Of a stretch of 64,000 bases of DNA, positions 1 to 9,432 are shown piece by piece. Each line of letters begins with the position of its first letter. Within the stretch, counting starts at the first letter, position 1. Below the pieces are notes generated by a model that saw nothing but the letters and a program-made list of their open reading frames with translations, made no database searches and was not told the DNA's origin. The stretch covers positions 186,001 through 250,000 of the forward strand of contig NZ_JAAORI010000003.1 of the NCBI RefSeq assembly GCF_017696075.1, given 5' to 3'. The position numbers were made by a program, and so were the translations under genes. Origin of the DNA: Prochlorococcus marinus XMU1411 (GTDB taxonomy: Bacteria; Cyanobacteriota; Cyanobacteriia; PCC-6307; Cyanobiaceae).

Positions 1-1
1 T

Positions 2-349
2 GGAGAGCATATCGAAACATTGCAAGAAATTGATATTGAATATAAAGAAATTGCTGAAAAGTCTGGTATTAAAAACTTTCGGAGAGTTAAGGCTTTAAAT
101 ACTCATCCTACTTTTATTGAAGGCCTCAGTGATCTAGTAATTTCCTGTTTGGAAGGACCTCTTGTTAATATAGAAGAGGCATCACAGTTGCCTGAAAAAG
201 TTAAACTTTATCCCCAAGAGAAGTGGCAATGGGGTTGGAATAATAGTTCAGAAGTATGGAACGGAAGGGTTGCAATGATTATTTTTCTTGTACTTTTTAT
301 TGAACTTATTTCAGGCTCTGGACCTCTACATAAATTAGGTATTTTATAA
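2..349 (+). CDS. hemH: Ferrochelatase, C-terminal part (truncated by window edge)
   Basis: Only the last ~115 codons are present; the frame is open to the first bases of the window, so the 5' end lies upstream. Ferrochelatase inserts Fe2+ into protoporphyrin IX, the last step of heme synthesis. The visible start ([18 protein letters not shown]) matches the conserved late segment of the family. The tail is the cyanobacterial extension: a linker followed by a hydrophobic helix carrying a chlorophyll a/b-binding-like E-x-x-N-G-R-x-A-M motif ([13 protein letters not shown]). Known work on other cyanobacteria links this CAB helix to chlorophyll/carotenoid binding and heme-versus-chlorophyll regulation; here that role is inferred. 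It runs in the same direction as ilvB, 136 bp downstream. Confidence 0.9.
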   Translation, partial: GEHIETLQEIDIEYKEIAEKSGIKNFRRVKALNTHPTFIEGLSDLVISCLEGPLVNIEEASQLPEKVKLYPQEKWQWGWNNSSEVWNGRVAMIIFLVLFIELISGSGPLHKLGIL

Positions 350-455
350 AGAACAATTGAAATTAATTTGAAAAGTATTAATTTCTTGCAAGACTATTTT
401 GAATACATTTCTGACATTACATTTATAAATGAGGCAAAAGTATTTAATTAAGTTT

Positions 456-474
456 AATATTTATAGTAAATATT
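456..474. repeat. Small AT-only inverted repeat upstream of ilvB
   Basis: An 8 bp perfect inverted repeat (AATATTTA / TAAATATT) with a 3-base loop, ending 11 bases before the GTG start of ilvB. It could be an operator or a weak hairpin in the leader. In a genome this AT-rich, such short symmetries are also expected by chance. Confidence 0.25.
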
Positions 475-485
475 GAATTTCTTTA

Positions 486-2249
486 GTGACCCTTACTTCG
501 AGATCCTTTTCAAAGGGTAGTTCAAAACATGAAAATCCAGTTTGGATAACTGGTGCAGATGCACTAATGGATTCTTTGAAAATTCATGGAGTAAAAGTTA
601 TATTTGGATATCCTGGGGGAGCCATACTACCAATATATGACGCTGTTCATAAGGCAGAGCAAGATGGTTGGCTAAAACATTATATGGTTAGGCATGAACA
701 AGGTGGTTCACATGCGGCTGATGGATATGCAAGATCTACTGGTGAAGTAGGAGTATGTTTTGGGACCTCAGGCCCAGGTGCAACAAATTTGGTAACTGGA
801 ATTGCTACTGCGCAAATGGATTCAGTTCCCTTAGTTGTAGTTACTGGTCAAGTCCCAAGACCTGCTATAGGGACAGACGCTTTTCAAGAAACTGATATTT
901 TTGGTATAACTCTTCCAATAGTGAAACATTCATGGGTAATAAGAGATCCTTCAGATATCGCGAAAGTAGTTTCTGAAGCTTTTTTTATAGCATCATCTGG
1001 AAGACCTGGCCCTGTTTTAATTGATATACCCAAAGATGTAGGTCAGGAGTTCTTTAATTACCAAAGAGTTTTGCCTGGTGAGATTATTCCTAAAGGATTT
1101 AAAAGGAATGGAGAAATTAATGATTGCGATATCAATAAAGCAATTAAATTAATAGAAGATTCTGAAAGACCTCTTCTATACGTAGGAGGAGGGGCAATAT
1201 CTTCAGGAGCTCATGATGAAATAAAAAATTTGGCAAAGAATTATCAAATACCAGTTACAACAACATTAATGGGAAAGGGCGCTTTTGATGAAAAAGACAA
1301 TTTGTCAGTAGGGATGTTAGGAATGCATGGAACTGCTTACGCAAATTTTGCTGTTACAGAATGCGATCTTTTAATTGCTATTGGAGCTAGATTCGATGAT
1401 AGGGTTACAGGAAAATTAGATACTTTTGCACCTAATGCAAAGGTAATTCATATAGATATCGACCCAGCAGAAGTTAATAAAAATAGACGTGTAGATGTTG
1501 CAATTGTTTCTGATGTCTCAAAAGCTGTTCTCAAAATTAATGAACAATCTCTAAAAAACAAATTTACTTGTCAGACGAAAAACTGGTTAGAAAAAATTGA
1601 TTTTTGGAAAAATAAACATCCTTTATATGACCCGCCTAAAGAAGGAGAAATTTATCCTCAGGAGGTTCTTTTAAAAGTGAGGGAACTTTTACCAGAAGCT
1701 TATGTAACTACAGATGTAGGACAACATCAGATGTGGGCTGCTCAATACCTTAGGAATTCTCCAAGAAAATGGATTAGTAGTGCAGGCTTAGGAACTATGG
1801 GTTTTGGATTGCCAGCGGCAATTGGAGTAAAAGTAGCCTTACCTAATTCAGATGTAATTTGTATTGCAGGAGATGCAAGTGTCTTAATGAATATTCAAGA
1901 ATTAGGAACTTTATCCCAATATGGTCTAAAGGTGAAATTGATTATTATCAATAATCGCTGGCAAGGGATGGTAAGACAATGGCAGGAAAGTTTCTACGAT
2001 GAGAGATATTCTTCATCTGATATGAGTTGTGGTGAACCTGATTTTGTAAAACTTGCTGAGTCTTTTGGAGTTAAAGGATACTTAATTTCTGATAGAAAAC
2101 AATTACAGAATGAATTAAAAAATGCAATTGATTATGACGGCCCTGCCTTGATTAATATCCTTGTCAGAAGAGGTGAAAATTGTTATCCAATGGTTCCTCC
2201 TGGTAAAAGTAATGCTCAAATGGTTGGATATGTTAATTGTGAAGACTAA
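486..2249 (+). CDS. ilvB: Acetolactate synthase, large (catalytic) subunit
   Basis: A thiamine-diphosphate enzyme that condenses two pyruvates to acetolactate, or pyruvate with 2-ketobutyrate, at the start of branched-chain amino acid synthesis. The 587 residues fit the usual catalytic subunit length. The N-terminal PYR domain carries the catalytic Glu in [16 protein letters not shown] (Glu71). A central FAD/DHAP-like domain follows. The C-terminal PP domain holds the ThDP motif starting GDASVLMN near residue 462, with the following [12 protein letters not shown] segment. It starts with GTG at 486 after a leader without a convincing Shine-Dalgarno sequence. The regulatory small subunit (ilvH) is not adjacent. 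An AT-only hairpin begins directly after the stop codon. Confidence 0.97.
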   Translation: MTLTSRSFSKGSSKHENPVWITGADALMDSLKIHGVKVIFGYPGGAILPIYDAVHKAEQDGWLKHYMVRHEQGGSHAADGYARSTGEVGVCFGTSGPGATNLVTGIATAQMDSVPLVVVTGQVPRPAIGTDAFQETDIFGITLPIVKHSWVIRDPSDIAKVVSEAFFIASSGRPGPVLIDIPKDVGQEFFNYQRVLPGEIIPKGFKRNGEINDCDINKAIKLIEDSERPLLYVGGGAISSGAHDEIKNLAKNYQIPVTTTLMGKGAFDEKDNLSVGMLGMHGTAYANFAVTECDLLIAIGARFDDRVTGKLDTFAPNAKVIHIDIDPAEVNKNRRVDVAIVSDVSKAVLKINEQSLKNKFTCQTKNWLEKIDFWKNKHPLYDPPKEGEIYPQEVLLKVRELLPEAYVTTDVGQHQMWAAQYLRNSPRKWISSAGLGTMGFGLPAAIGVKVALPNSDVICIAGDASVLMNIQELGTLSQYGLKVKLIIINNRWQGMVRQWQESFYDERYSSSDMSCGEPDFVKLAESFGVKGYLISDRKQLQNELKNAIDYDGPALINILVRRGENCYPMVPPGKSNAQMVGYVNCED

Positions 2250-2276
2250 TTTTTTAAAATTCGTCATTTTAAAAAA
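2250..2276 (+). terminator. AT-only hairpin immediately 3' of ilvB
   Basis: A perfect 11 bp inverted repeat (TTTTTTAAAAT / ATTTTAAAAAA) around a 5-base TCGTC loop starts at the base after the ilvB stop codon. It has no GC in the stem, so it would be a weak terminator or an mRNA 3'-end stabiliser. The symmetry is visible in the sequence; the function is inferred. Confidence 0.45.
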
Positions 2277-2315
2277 TTAACTTTAAGATAATTTAAAAAC
2301 TTAGATATTTCTGAA

Positions 2316-2666
2316 TTGAAAAAATTATCAAAAATTTTAATTATAATCTGCTTGATTGTTCTTAATCCTGTAATAGTTAACTCTGCCGAAATTCTTCAAA
2401 TTAAAAGTTCAAATACTATTTTAGTTGGGGATCAAAATAGGAATTTAACTATTGGACTATTTTGTGTAGATGTAAATGAAAATGAAGAGCTTGAAGCAAC
2501 TAATTTACTTAAGAGTGAATTTCCAAGGGGAAGCAAAGTTAAAATAAAACCTTTTGGTTTCAAAGAGAATGTTTTGTTAGCCAAAGTTTTTAATATTAAA
2601 GGTACTAAGGAGATGACAGAAATATTAGTCGCCAAAGACTTAACTAGTGAAATTTGTCCAAGTTAA
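2316..2666 (+). CDS. Small secreted protein with SNase-like (OB-fold) pattern
   Basis: A 116-residue protein with a clear N-terminal signal peptide: KK followed by a hydrophobic run LIIICLIVLNPVIV and a likely cleavage site after NSA (about residue 24). The mature part follows the layout of thermonuclease/SNase proteins: a strand with an NTILVGD turn, then TIGLFCVDV where SNases have the RLxGIDxPE strand, a helix with A-x-x-L-L, and alternating strands ending LLAKVF. The Arg and Glu residues expected for catalysis are not where I would expect them, so it is probably a non-catalytic OB-fold. TTG start at 2316. It is convergent with the next gene, 6 bp apart. The fold assignment is an inference from pattern, not from a search. 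Confidence 0.6.
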   Translation: MKKLSKILIIICLIVLNPVIVNSAEILQIKSSNTILVGDQNRNLTIGLFCVDVNENEELEATNLLKSEFPRGSKVKIKPFGFKENVLLAKVFNIKGTKEMTEILVAKDLTSEICPS

Positions 2667-2672
2667 CTATCT

Positions 2673-3248
2673 TTATGAGCAAATAAAATTCCATTGTCTC
2701 GAGAATGTTTTGCTTCTTCTCCAGGAATTAAATTCATTTTTTAGTTTGTATGTGCATAAATTTGAGATTTCTATATTTGTATTGGGAATGCTCTCATTTA
2801 AAAGTTGCTTATAAGCAGATCTTTTAAGATCAAGTTGATTTAAGTCTTGCTCTTTGAAGTGATTCGAATCACTAAAACATAGATCTTTTTCAGCTTTAGT
2901 CAAATTGTTCGTTATGTTTTTGTCTTCTGCCTTTCTATAAAATTCTGTCATTGTTATTTTATCAACTAGATAATGTTCCTTCGAAATCGCTGGTCCTATA
3001 GCAACAAGTAAATCATCTCTAGAAGTACCTAAATTATCGAAAATTTTAATCATATTTTTTATTATTTTTTTTTCTAAACCCTTTCTTCCACAATGCAAAG
3101 CTGCCACACTTCTTTTCCTTTTATCTGCAAAAAATATTGGCATACAATCAGCCGTGTAAACCCATAAGTTTTGATTGAATTTATTACCAACAAGACCATC
3201 TGCATCAGCCTTACTCCCTTCTTGCGAATGTGATCCAAAAACTATCAC
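2673..3248 (-). CDS. PgeF/YfiH family (laccase-domain) protein, minimal reading frame
   Basis: A member of the YfiH/DUF152 family, now known variously as the peptidoglycan editing factor PgeF, LACC1-like purine nucleoside phosphorylase or 'multicopper polyphenol oxidoreductase'. Visible family marks are ADADGLV, TADCMPIFF (active-site Cys), ALHCGRKG in place of the usual HAGWRG, a GPAI loop, and a C-terminal NLCTY...NSWRRSKTFSRQW. The coordinates use the first canonical start (GTG at 3248), giving 191 residues against the usual 240-260. The same frame stays open upstream to 3485 and reads like the missing N-terminus (NFKHAYFAK), but contains no ATG, GTG or TTG. The true start is therefore probably a rare codon in 3249-3485, which would place it next to or overlapping the upstream gene's stop. 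Not likely a real laccase. Confidence 0.8.
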   Translation of the reverse strand: MIVFGSHSQEGSKADADGLVGNKFNQNLWVYTADCMPIFFADKRKRSVAALHCGRKGLEKKIIKNMIKIFDNLGTSRDDLLVAIGPAISKEHYLVDKITMTEFYRKAEDKNITNNLTKAEKDLCFSDSNHFKEQDLNQLDLKRSAYKQLLNESIPNTNIEISNLCTYKLKNEFNSWRRSKTFSRQWNFICS

Positions 3249-3477
3249 ATTACTGTGAATTTGATTAGAAACACAATTTATGTAATTTTCACAAAAGTGA
3301 TTCCCTAATACTCGAAGAAATTTCTCAGAGCTAGACTTAGCAAAATATGCATGTTTGAAATTATAATGACTAAGAATAGGCGATGAATAATACTCAAATT
3401 TTTTGTTTTGAATAAAAATTTCAGCTTTTGAGAAATATATTTCTTTGTAATGAATAGTTCCTGCTCCTAAACTTAAT

Positions 3478-4383
3478 TTATGAAATTAATTCAATATCTC
3501 TTAATATCCAGAAGCCTGCAAATTTTTCGATGTATGGCGTTGATTGTATGGAAATAAATTGATAACCAAAAGAATTTTTTTTATTCTCTAAAAACTTTTT
3601 ACTTAAAATATTTGCATCTTTTTCTGGTAGATCTGTTACAAGCCATTTATCATCTTCTGAAGCTTCAAGGATGAGTTGGTTCTTATTGATAACTAATTTA
3701 ATAGGTTCTAAACAACTGAACCATGCAGAAAGTGCTAAGGATCTATCTTTGCTAAAAAGTCTTAATCCTGGAACTAAGTCATTATCATCTAAATCTTGCT
3801 GAATTGGGAAAATATTTCCAAATTCTATAGGCCAATTTTCTGCTGATTTTAGTTCGCCAATTGATATTTCAGAGATAGTTAAAGCATCACCCCTCACTGC
3901 TTCTGGTAGAGGTTGAGGAGAGTTTTCCATTTTGGAAGTAAAATTAGGAGCTAGTACACCTCTTACATAACCTTTTTCCTTTGGATAAATTTCTTTTTCA
4001 AGAAATTCGATCCTATCGAATAAATCGTAAGTTCTTCTACTAACAAGAGCCTCGATACTTGTTGCCTCTAGAGATTTTTTAATAATCGATTTCATTGACG
4101 ATCTCCAAAATCTAACTACTGAGGGTTTTGCCCAGCCTTCTTTTTTTGCATCGTTAATTGCTTCATTTAGTGCTTTTGTAAGCCATACTGAATTAACTTC
4201 ATTAGCAGGGCATTTTTTATTCCAAAGAAAAATATCTTCTGTCTTATAACTTCTCGTAGAGCAAATAATTAACTCCCACCTTTTTTTTCCATTTGATTCA
4301 ATAATTGGTCTTGAGTAAAAGTCTAATTCCCAATTTGAAATTTTCAATTCAAGACTTGGTTCTACTTCATTATTAATGTTCAT
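3478..4383 (-). CDS. Tab2/Atab2-family RNA-binding protein
   Basis: A 301-residue protein of the Tab2/Atab2 family, recognised by the N-terminal WELDFYSRPI motif, GKKRWELIIC, the KPSVVRFWR segment and the C-terminal FAGFWILRDIE. In Chlamydomonas and Arabidopsis this family binds A/U-rich RNA and promotes translation of photosystem I (psaB) and related mRNAs; cyanobacterial members are thought to have a similar role in expression of photosystem genes. No membrane segment or signal is visible. Its ATG overlaps the stop of the upstream S1-like gene by 4 bases (ATGA), implying translational coupling of two RNA-binding proteins. The function in this organism is inferred from the family. Confidence 0.85.
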   Translation of the reverse strand: MNINNEVEPSLELKISNWELDFYSRPIIESNGKKRWELIICSTRSYKTEDIFLWNKKCPANEVNSVWLTKALNEAINDAKKEGWAKPSVVRFWRSSMKSIIKKSLEATSIEALVSRRTYDLFDRIEFLEKEIYPKEKGYVRGVLAPNFTSKMENSPQPLPEAVRGDALTISEISIGELKSAENWPIEFGNIFPIQQDLDDNDLVPGLRLFSKDRSLALSAWFSCLEPIKLVINKNQLILEASEDDKWLVTDLPEKDANILSKKFLENKKNSFGYQFISIQSTPYIEKFAGFWILRDIELIS

Positions 4384-5582
4384 TTATCTTGCTCTTTTTT
4401 ATCAAAGAGTGCTTTAGTTTTTAGGGCTCTATCTGTGGCTTCTTTCATGACTTTTTGCTTATCAATAATTAATTCTCCTGCAGAGTTCTCCAAGAGAGCT
4501 GTGTTGAGACCAATGCGCCCTTTTTCGAGGTCAATTTCTGATATTAAAGCTTTTATAATTTCCCCTTCTCTAAAAATTTCTCGTAAAGAACGAATCGATC
4601 CATTTGTTAGTGAGGATTGATGAAGAAGTCCACTAGCTCCACCTAAATCAATAAAGAATCCATATGGTTTAACTGCTAAAACTTCTCCTTCAATTAATTG
4701 GCCTAATTCTAGACTTGTAAGTTTAGAGACTAATGATGCTTTCTTTTCAGAGAGAACTAATTTTCTGGATTCTGGGTTCACCTCAATAAAAGCTACTTTT
4801 AGAGTTTTGCCAACAAAGGATTGATGATCTTGTCCATCTTCAAGTTGGGATCTTGGGATGAATCCTCTCAATCCATCTACATCACAAGTAAGCCCACCTC
4901 TGTTAAATCCATTAATTAAAACGGTAATTAATTCTCCGTTTTTTGCTGAACTTGATACTTTCTCCCAACTTTGCCTGAGAATTAATGCCCGAGCACTTAC
5001 TGTTACCATTCCATCAGCATTTTGTTCTTTGATAACCAAAACTTCCATTTCAAGGCCTATAGAAAATTTTTCTTTAAAGTTAGTTATGACGCCCAACCCA
5101 CATTCTTTTTTTGGCATATAACCAGGTGCTTTCCCTCCAATGTCAACATATAGACCATCACTTTCGATTGCTATTACCTTCCCTGAAATTGTTTCTCCTG
5201 TAGCCCCAATTGGCTCATTTGCATTCAAAGCCTCCAAAAAAGCACTTTCATCAAAATCGAATTCATCAACTGTTCTTTCTATTTGAAAATCTGTTTTTTG
5301 TTCAGAAAAATTAAGGGGTTTATTTATGTCTTGTTGAGAATTATCAAAAGATTTTGTGTTCTCATTATTTTCTTTAATTTCTTTTATTGATTCATCTTTA
5401 ATTATTTGAGGTTTGATTGCTATATTTTCTTTTTTAATTTCCTCTTGCGAATTGTTTTTCTCATTCTGTATTTCTTGAGTATCTTTTTTGCTTATGTGAA
5501 GTACCTGAAGAGGTTTTTTGAAATCTTTTTTATTGCCCTTTGGTTGGATATTATCTTGGGCATTTTTATTACTGACTCCCAT
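4380..5582 (-). CDS. rps1b: Ribosomal protein S1 homologue with S1 repeats
   Basis: A 400-residue protein. The first ~125 residues are low-complexity and charged (Lys/Asn/Glu/Gln rich). They are followed by three OB-type S1 RNA-binding repeats: GETISGKVIAIESDGLYVDIGGKAPGY near 130, a second around 215-280 (NGFNRGGLTCDVDGLRGFIPRSQL), and LIEGEVLAVKPYGFFIDLGGASGLLH near 300. Cyanobacteria commonly carry such a shorter second S1 protein beside the main RpsA; it is thought to act in mRNA binding or translation initiation. The disordered N-terminal tail is unlike canonical S1. It is the first gene of the minus-strand S1-Tab2-PgeF group and is divergent from the creatininase gene, 66 bp away. Confidence 0.9.
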   Translation of the reverse strand: MGVSNKNAQDNIQPKGNKKDFKKPLQVLHISKKDTQEIQNEKNNSQEEIKKENIAIKPQIIKDESIKEIKENNENTKSFDNSQQDINKPLNFSEQKTDFQIERTVDEFDFDESAFLEALNANEPIGATGETISGKVIAIESDGLYVDIGGKAPGYMPKKECGLGVITNFKEKFSIGLEMEVLVIKEQNADGMVTVSARALILRQSWEKVSSSAKNGELITVLINGFNRGGLTCDVDGLRGFIPRSQLEDGQDHQSFVGKTLKVAFIEVNPESRKLVLSEKKASLVSKLTSLELGQLIEGEVLAVKPYGFFIDLGGASGLLHQSSLTNGSIRSLREIFREGEIIKALISEIDLEKGRIGLNTALLENSAGELIIDKQKVMKEATDRALKTKALFDKKEQDK

Positions 5583-5648
5583 CGTAGGTAAAATAAGAAT
5601 AATTAATTATTAACATACTCTAAATGTTAGTACTCAAAATTAAAATTA

Positions 5649-6443
5649 ATGAACTTTAAACCAATACCTAATAAATTTGAATATTTAAATTGGCAAGAAA
5701 TTGAGAGTATTGCAAAAGATAAAAGATCAACAGTAATTTGGCCCTTTGGCGCTGTTGAGCAACATGGACCACATTTGCCTCTCGCTACAGATAGTATTTT
5801 TGTTGATGAAATAATTAGCGAAGTTTTTAAATTATTACCTTCCGATATCCCATTAAAAAAACTCCCAACTCAATATATTGGGTTTTCCCCAGAACATAAG
5901 GGTTTTGCTGGGACAATTTCACTTTCCTCAAGTTTAATAACCTCAATGATTAGTGAAGTCGGAGGTCAGTTGTCTGAAATGGGTTTTAAGAGATTGATAT
6001 TAATTAATGGACATGGAGGTCAAATTTCACTACTAAATGCAGCGGCGAGAGAGCTAAGAAGTTTAGCACCTGAGATGGCAGTTTTCCCTTGTTTCTTGTG
6101 GAGTGGTGTTGATGGATTAAGTGAATTATTAACAAAAACTGAGATCGAGAATGGACTTCATGCTTCTTTAGCTGAAACAAGTTTAATGCTCGCTTTAAAA
6201 CCAGAATTGGTGGGTGATGAGCGCCCAAATGAGAGCATCAAAGGAAAGATCCCAGAAGGTTGGAGTTTAGAGGGAAATGCGCCTACTGCTTGGCTTACTG
6301 ATGACATAAGTAAATCAGGTGTTATAGGAGATAGCAGAGGGGCTAATGAGTCTTTAGGAAAAAATTTAAACGAATTATTGATTAATCATTGGTTCAAATT
6401 GATAATGAATCTCATGAAATCAGATTGGCCAAACAATTCCTAA
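5649..6443 (+). CDS. Creatininase-family amidohydrolase
   Basis: A 264-residue protein of the creatininase/MftE-like family of metal-dependent amidohydrolases. Diagnostic segments are VIWPFGAVEQHGPHLPLATDS (metal-binding Glu and His with the following Asp), the LINGHGG motif near residue 120, and GLHASLAETSLML with the late metal-binding Glu. In marine cyanobacteria the substrate is not established; family members act on creatinine, on formamide intermediates of riboflavin/F420 synthesis, or on mycofactocin precursors. It stands alone between the S1 operon and the aldehyde oxygenase gene with no obvious functional partner. The family call is firm and the substrate unknown. Confidence 0.88.
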   Translation: MNFKPIPNKFEYLNWQEIESIAKDKRSTVIWPFGAVEQHGPHLPLATDSIFVDEIISEVFKLLPSDIPLKKLPTQYIGFSPEHKGFAGTISLSSSLITSMISEVGGQLSEMGFKRLILINGHGGQISLLNAAARELRSLAPEMAVFPCFLWSGVDGLSELLTKTEIENGLHASLAETSLMLALKPELVGDERPNESIKGKIPEGWSLEGNAPTAWLTDDISKSGVIGDSRGANESLGKNLNELLINHWFKLIMNLMKSDWPNNS

Positions 6444-6544
6444 GTAAAAAATTTGACTTAACAATTGAAACTATTTTCATGATATTTAAATAAACTCACT
6501 ATAATCATGTAATATTCATGCATAATGAGCTAAAGATTACTGAC

Positions 6545-7273
6545 ATGCAAACTCTAGAATCAAATAAAAAAACTACTGAGGAATCTCCTAATCCGATTTC
6601 TTTAAATTTACCTGACTTTACTACAGATTCATATAAAGATGCATATAGCAGAATTAATGCAATAGTTATAGAGGGAGAGCAAGAGGCTCATGATAATTAC
6701 ATTTCAATAGCAACTTTAATACCAAATGAGGTAGAAGAGTTGACTAAATTAGCAAGAATGGAAATGAAACACAAAAGAGGTTTTACTGCATGTGGAAGGA
6801 ATTTAGGCGTTCAAGCTGATATGGAATTTGCTAAAAAATTCTTTTCTGAATTACATGGTAATTTTCAAATTGCTCTTGAAAAAGGTAATTTAACAACATG
6901 TCTTCTAATACAAGCAATTTTAATCGAAGCCTTTGCAATCTCTGCTTATAATGTCTATATACGAGTTGCAGATCCTTTCGCTAAAAAAATAACAGAAGGT
7001 GTTGTTAAAGATGAATACCTTCATTTAAATTATGGTCAAGAGTGGCTTAAAGAGAATTTATCCACTTGTAAAGAGGAATTAATGGAAGCTAATAAGGTTA
7101 ATCTTCCTTTAATTAAAAAGATGTTAGATGAAGTTGCAGATGATGCATCAGTTTTAGCTATGGACAGAGAAGAATTAATGGAAGAATTTATGATTGCTTA
7201 CCAAGATACTCTTATGGAAATAGGTCTGGATAATAGAGAAATTGCAAGAATGGCTATGGCAGCTATTGTTTAA
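6545..7273 (+). CDS. ado: Aldehyde-deformylating oxygenase (alkane synthesis)
   Basis: A ferritin-like di-iron protein that converts fatty aldehydes to alkanes plus formate. The metal ligands are visible as the four-helix pattern EGEQEAHDNY, then Glu/His in ARMEMKHKRGF, the Glu in LIQAILIEAFAI and Glu/His in VVKDEYLHLNYG. I place the start at the ATG of MQTLESNKK (6545), the usual N-terminus in this lineage, giving 242 residues; an in-frame ATG at 6518 would add nine residues. Its partner, acyl-ACP reductase, follows 107 bp downstream on the same strand, the standard cyanobacterial arrangement. It provides pentadecane/heptadecane, thought to reside in membranes. Confidence 0.97.
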   Translation: MQTLESNKKTTEESPNPISLNLPDFTTDSYKDAYSRINAIVIEGEQEAHDNYISIATLIPNEVEELTKLARMEMKHKRGFTACGRNLGVQADMEFAKKFFSELHGNFQIALEKGNLTTCLLIQAILIEAFAISAYNVYIRVADPFAKKITEGVVKDEYLHLNYGQEWLKENLSTCKEELMEANKVNLPLIKKMLDEVADDASVLAMDREELMEEFMIAYQDTLMEIGLDNREIARMAMAAIV

Positions 7274-7380
7274 TTATATTTCCAGTTAATTAGCAATTTT
7301 AATAATTAATTTTTTTATTTAAATAGATAGCTCTGTGCTATTCTTCATAACATTGTATTGAAACCATTTATAAACTTTAA

Positions 7381-8421
7381 ATGTTTGGGTTAATAGGCCA
7401 CTCAACTAGCTTTGAAGATGCAAAAAGAAAAGCTTCTTTACTAGGCTTTGATCATATTGCAGATGGTGACCTAGATGTTTGGTGCACAGCTCCTCCTCAA
7501 TTGGTTGAGAATGTGGAAGTTAAGAGTGCTACTGGAATATCTATTGAAGGCTCTTACATAGATTCTTGCTTTGTTCCTGAAATGCTTTCTAGGTTTAAAA
7601 CAGCTAGAAGAAAAGTATTAAATGCTATGGAACTAGCTCAGAAAAAAGGGATTAACATAACCGCCTTAGGAGGATTTACTTCAATTATTTTCGAGAATTT
7701 TAATCTTCTACAACACAAACAAATTAGAAATACTTCATTAGAGTGGGAAAGGTTTACTACTGGCAATACTCATACTGCTTGGGTTATTTGTAGGCAACTA
7801 GAAATAAATGCACCTCGCATTGGGATAGACCTTAAAAAAGCAACTGTTGCTGTAATTGGTGCTACAGGTGATATTGGTAGCGCTGTTTGTAGATGGCTTA
7901 TAAATAAAACTGGGATTTCAGAACTTCTTATGGTGGCAAGACAACAAGAACCACTAGAGCTTTTACAAAAAGAATTAGATGGTGGCACCATAACAAGTTT
8001 AGATGAGGCATTGCCTCAGGCAGATATTGTTGTGTGGGTCGCAAGTATGCCTAAAACTATTGAAATTGATACTGATAACTTAAAAAAACCATGTTTAATG
8101 ATTGATGGTGGATACCCAAAAAATCTTGATGAGAAATTTCAAGGTGAAAATATTCATGTTTTAAAAGGAGGTATAGTAGAGTTTTTTAATGATATCGGTT
8201 GGAATATGATGGAACTTGCTGAAATGCAAAACCCTCAGCGAGAGATGTTTGCTTGCTTTGCAGAAGCTATGATTTTAGAATTTGAAAAGTGTCATACAAA
8301 CTTTAGTTGGGGAAGAAATAATATTTCTCTCGAAAAGATGGAATTTATTGGAGCAGCTTCTTTAAAACATGGTTTTTCTGCGATTGGACTCGATAAGCAG
8401 CCTAAAGTATTAACTGTCTAA
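7381..8421 (+). CDS. aar: Long-chain acyl-ACP reductase
   Basis: Reduces fatty acyl-ACP with NADPH to the aldehyde used by the oxygenase encoded just upstream. The 346 residues match the cyanobacterial AAR length. The Rossmann motif [15 protein letters not shown] lies near residue 158. The catalytic cysteine, which carries the acyl thioester in characterised AARs, is Cys292 in [11 protein letters not shown]. It begins MFGLIGHST, typical of the family. Only 3 bp separate its stop from accA, so AAR and the acetyl-CoA carboxylase subunit are very probably co-transcribed, tying alkane formation to fatty-acid supply. Confidence 0.97.
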   Translation: MFGLIGHSTSFEDAKRKASLLGFDHIADGDLDVWCTAPPQLVENVEVKSATGISIEGSYIDSCFVPEMLSRFKTARRKVLNAMELAQKKGINITALGGFTSIIFENFNLLQHKQIRNTSLEWERFTTGNTHTAWVICRQLEINAPRIGIDLKKATVAVIGATGDIGSAVCRWLINKTGISELLMVARQQEPLELLQKELDGGTITSLDEALPQADIVVWVASMPKTIEIDTDNLKKPCLMIDGGYPKNLDEKFQGENIHVLKGGIVEFFNDIGWNMMELAEMQNPQREMFACFAEAMILEFEKCHTNFSWGRNNISLEKMEFIGAASLKHGFSAIGLDKQPKVLTV

Positions 8422-8424
8422 ATT

Positions 8425-9432
8425 ATGGCTAAACGTTACCTTCTTGATTTTGAAAAGCCTCTTGTTGAACTTGAGAAACAGATAGAGCAAATTAAAGAAT
8501 TAGCTCGAGATTCAGAAGTTGATGTCAGTCAACAGCTTCTACAGCTTGAAACCTTAGCAGCGAGAAGAAGAGAAGAAATATTTAAATCTCTAACTCCTGC
8601 ACAAAAGATTCAAGTAGCTAGACATCCTCAAAGGCCCAGTACTTTGGACTTTGTTCAAATGTTTTGTGATGACTGGATCGAATTACATGGAGATAGGAAT
8701 GGCGGCGATGATATGGCATTAATTGGAGGAATAGGTTCGATAAATAATAGACCAGTTATGATGTTAGGGCATCAGAAAGGTAGGGACACAAAAGAAAATG
8801 TAGTAAGAAACTTTGGGATGGCAAAACCTGGAGGTTACAGAAAAGCCCTTAGATTAATGCAGCATGCAAATAGATTTTCCTTGCCAATTCTTACATTTAT
8901 TGATACTCCTGGAGCTTATGCTGGTTTAAAAGCTGAAGAACAAGGTCAAGGGGAAGCGATTGCAAGAAACCTAAGAGAGATGTTTGGACTGAAAGTTCCT
9001 ATAGTGGCTACTGTTATTGGAGAAGGCGGTTCAGGAGGCGCACTTGGAATAGGTGTTGCTGATAGGTTACTAATGTTTGAACACAGTGTTTATACAGTTG
9101 CGAGTCCAGAAGCATGTGCATCAATTTTGTGGAGAGATGCTGCGAAGGCACCAGAAGCAGCATCAGCACTTAAAATTACAGGTAAAGATTTACTTAAATT
9201 GGGGATTATAGATGAGGTATTACAAGAGCCTTCTGGAGGGAACAATTGGGCTCCTTTAGATGCTGGCAATACATTAAAAGAGGCTATTGAGAAACACCTT
9301 AATTCTTTATTGCAAATGTCTGAAGACGAATTAATTGAGGAAAGATACAAAAAATTTAGGGTTTTAGGTAAATTTATTGAAGCAAATAATATTGAAGAGA
9401 TTTATAGTGAAATTCCCCAGAAAACCGAATAA
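8425..9432 (+). CDS. accA: Acetyl-CoA carboxylase carboxyltransferase, alpha subunit
   Basis: Alpha subunit of the carboxyltransferase component that makes malonyl-CoA, the committed step of fatty-acid synthesis; it works as a heterotetramer with AccD, encoded elsewhere. The 335 residues are of normal length. Visible family features are the N-terminal helical segment ([20 protein letters not shown]), the RPSTLDFVQ and FIELHGDR-like [10 protein letters not shown] motifs, the crotonase-fold core with [10 protein letters not shown], and the [12 protein letters not shown] oxyanion loop. It sits 3 bp after aar and its 3' end overlaps or abuts the following SDR gene. Confidence 0.98.
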   Translation: MAKRYLLDFEKPLVELEKQIEQIKELARDSEVDVSQQLLQLETLAARRREEIFKSLTPAQKIQVARHPQRPSTLDFVQMFCDDWIELHGDRNGGDDMALIGGIGSINNRPVMMLGHQKGRDTKENVVRNFGMAKPGGYRKALRLMQHANRFSLPILTFIDTPGAYAGLKAEEQGQGEAIARNLREMFGLKVPIVATVIGEGGSGGALGIGVADRLLMFEHSVYTVASPEACASILWRDAAKAPEAASALKITGKDLLKLGIIDEVLQEPSGGNNWAPLDAGNTLKEAIEKHLNSLLQMSEDELIEERYKKFRVLGKFIEANNIEEIYSEIPQKTE

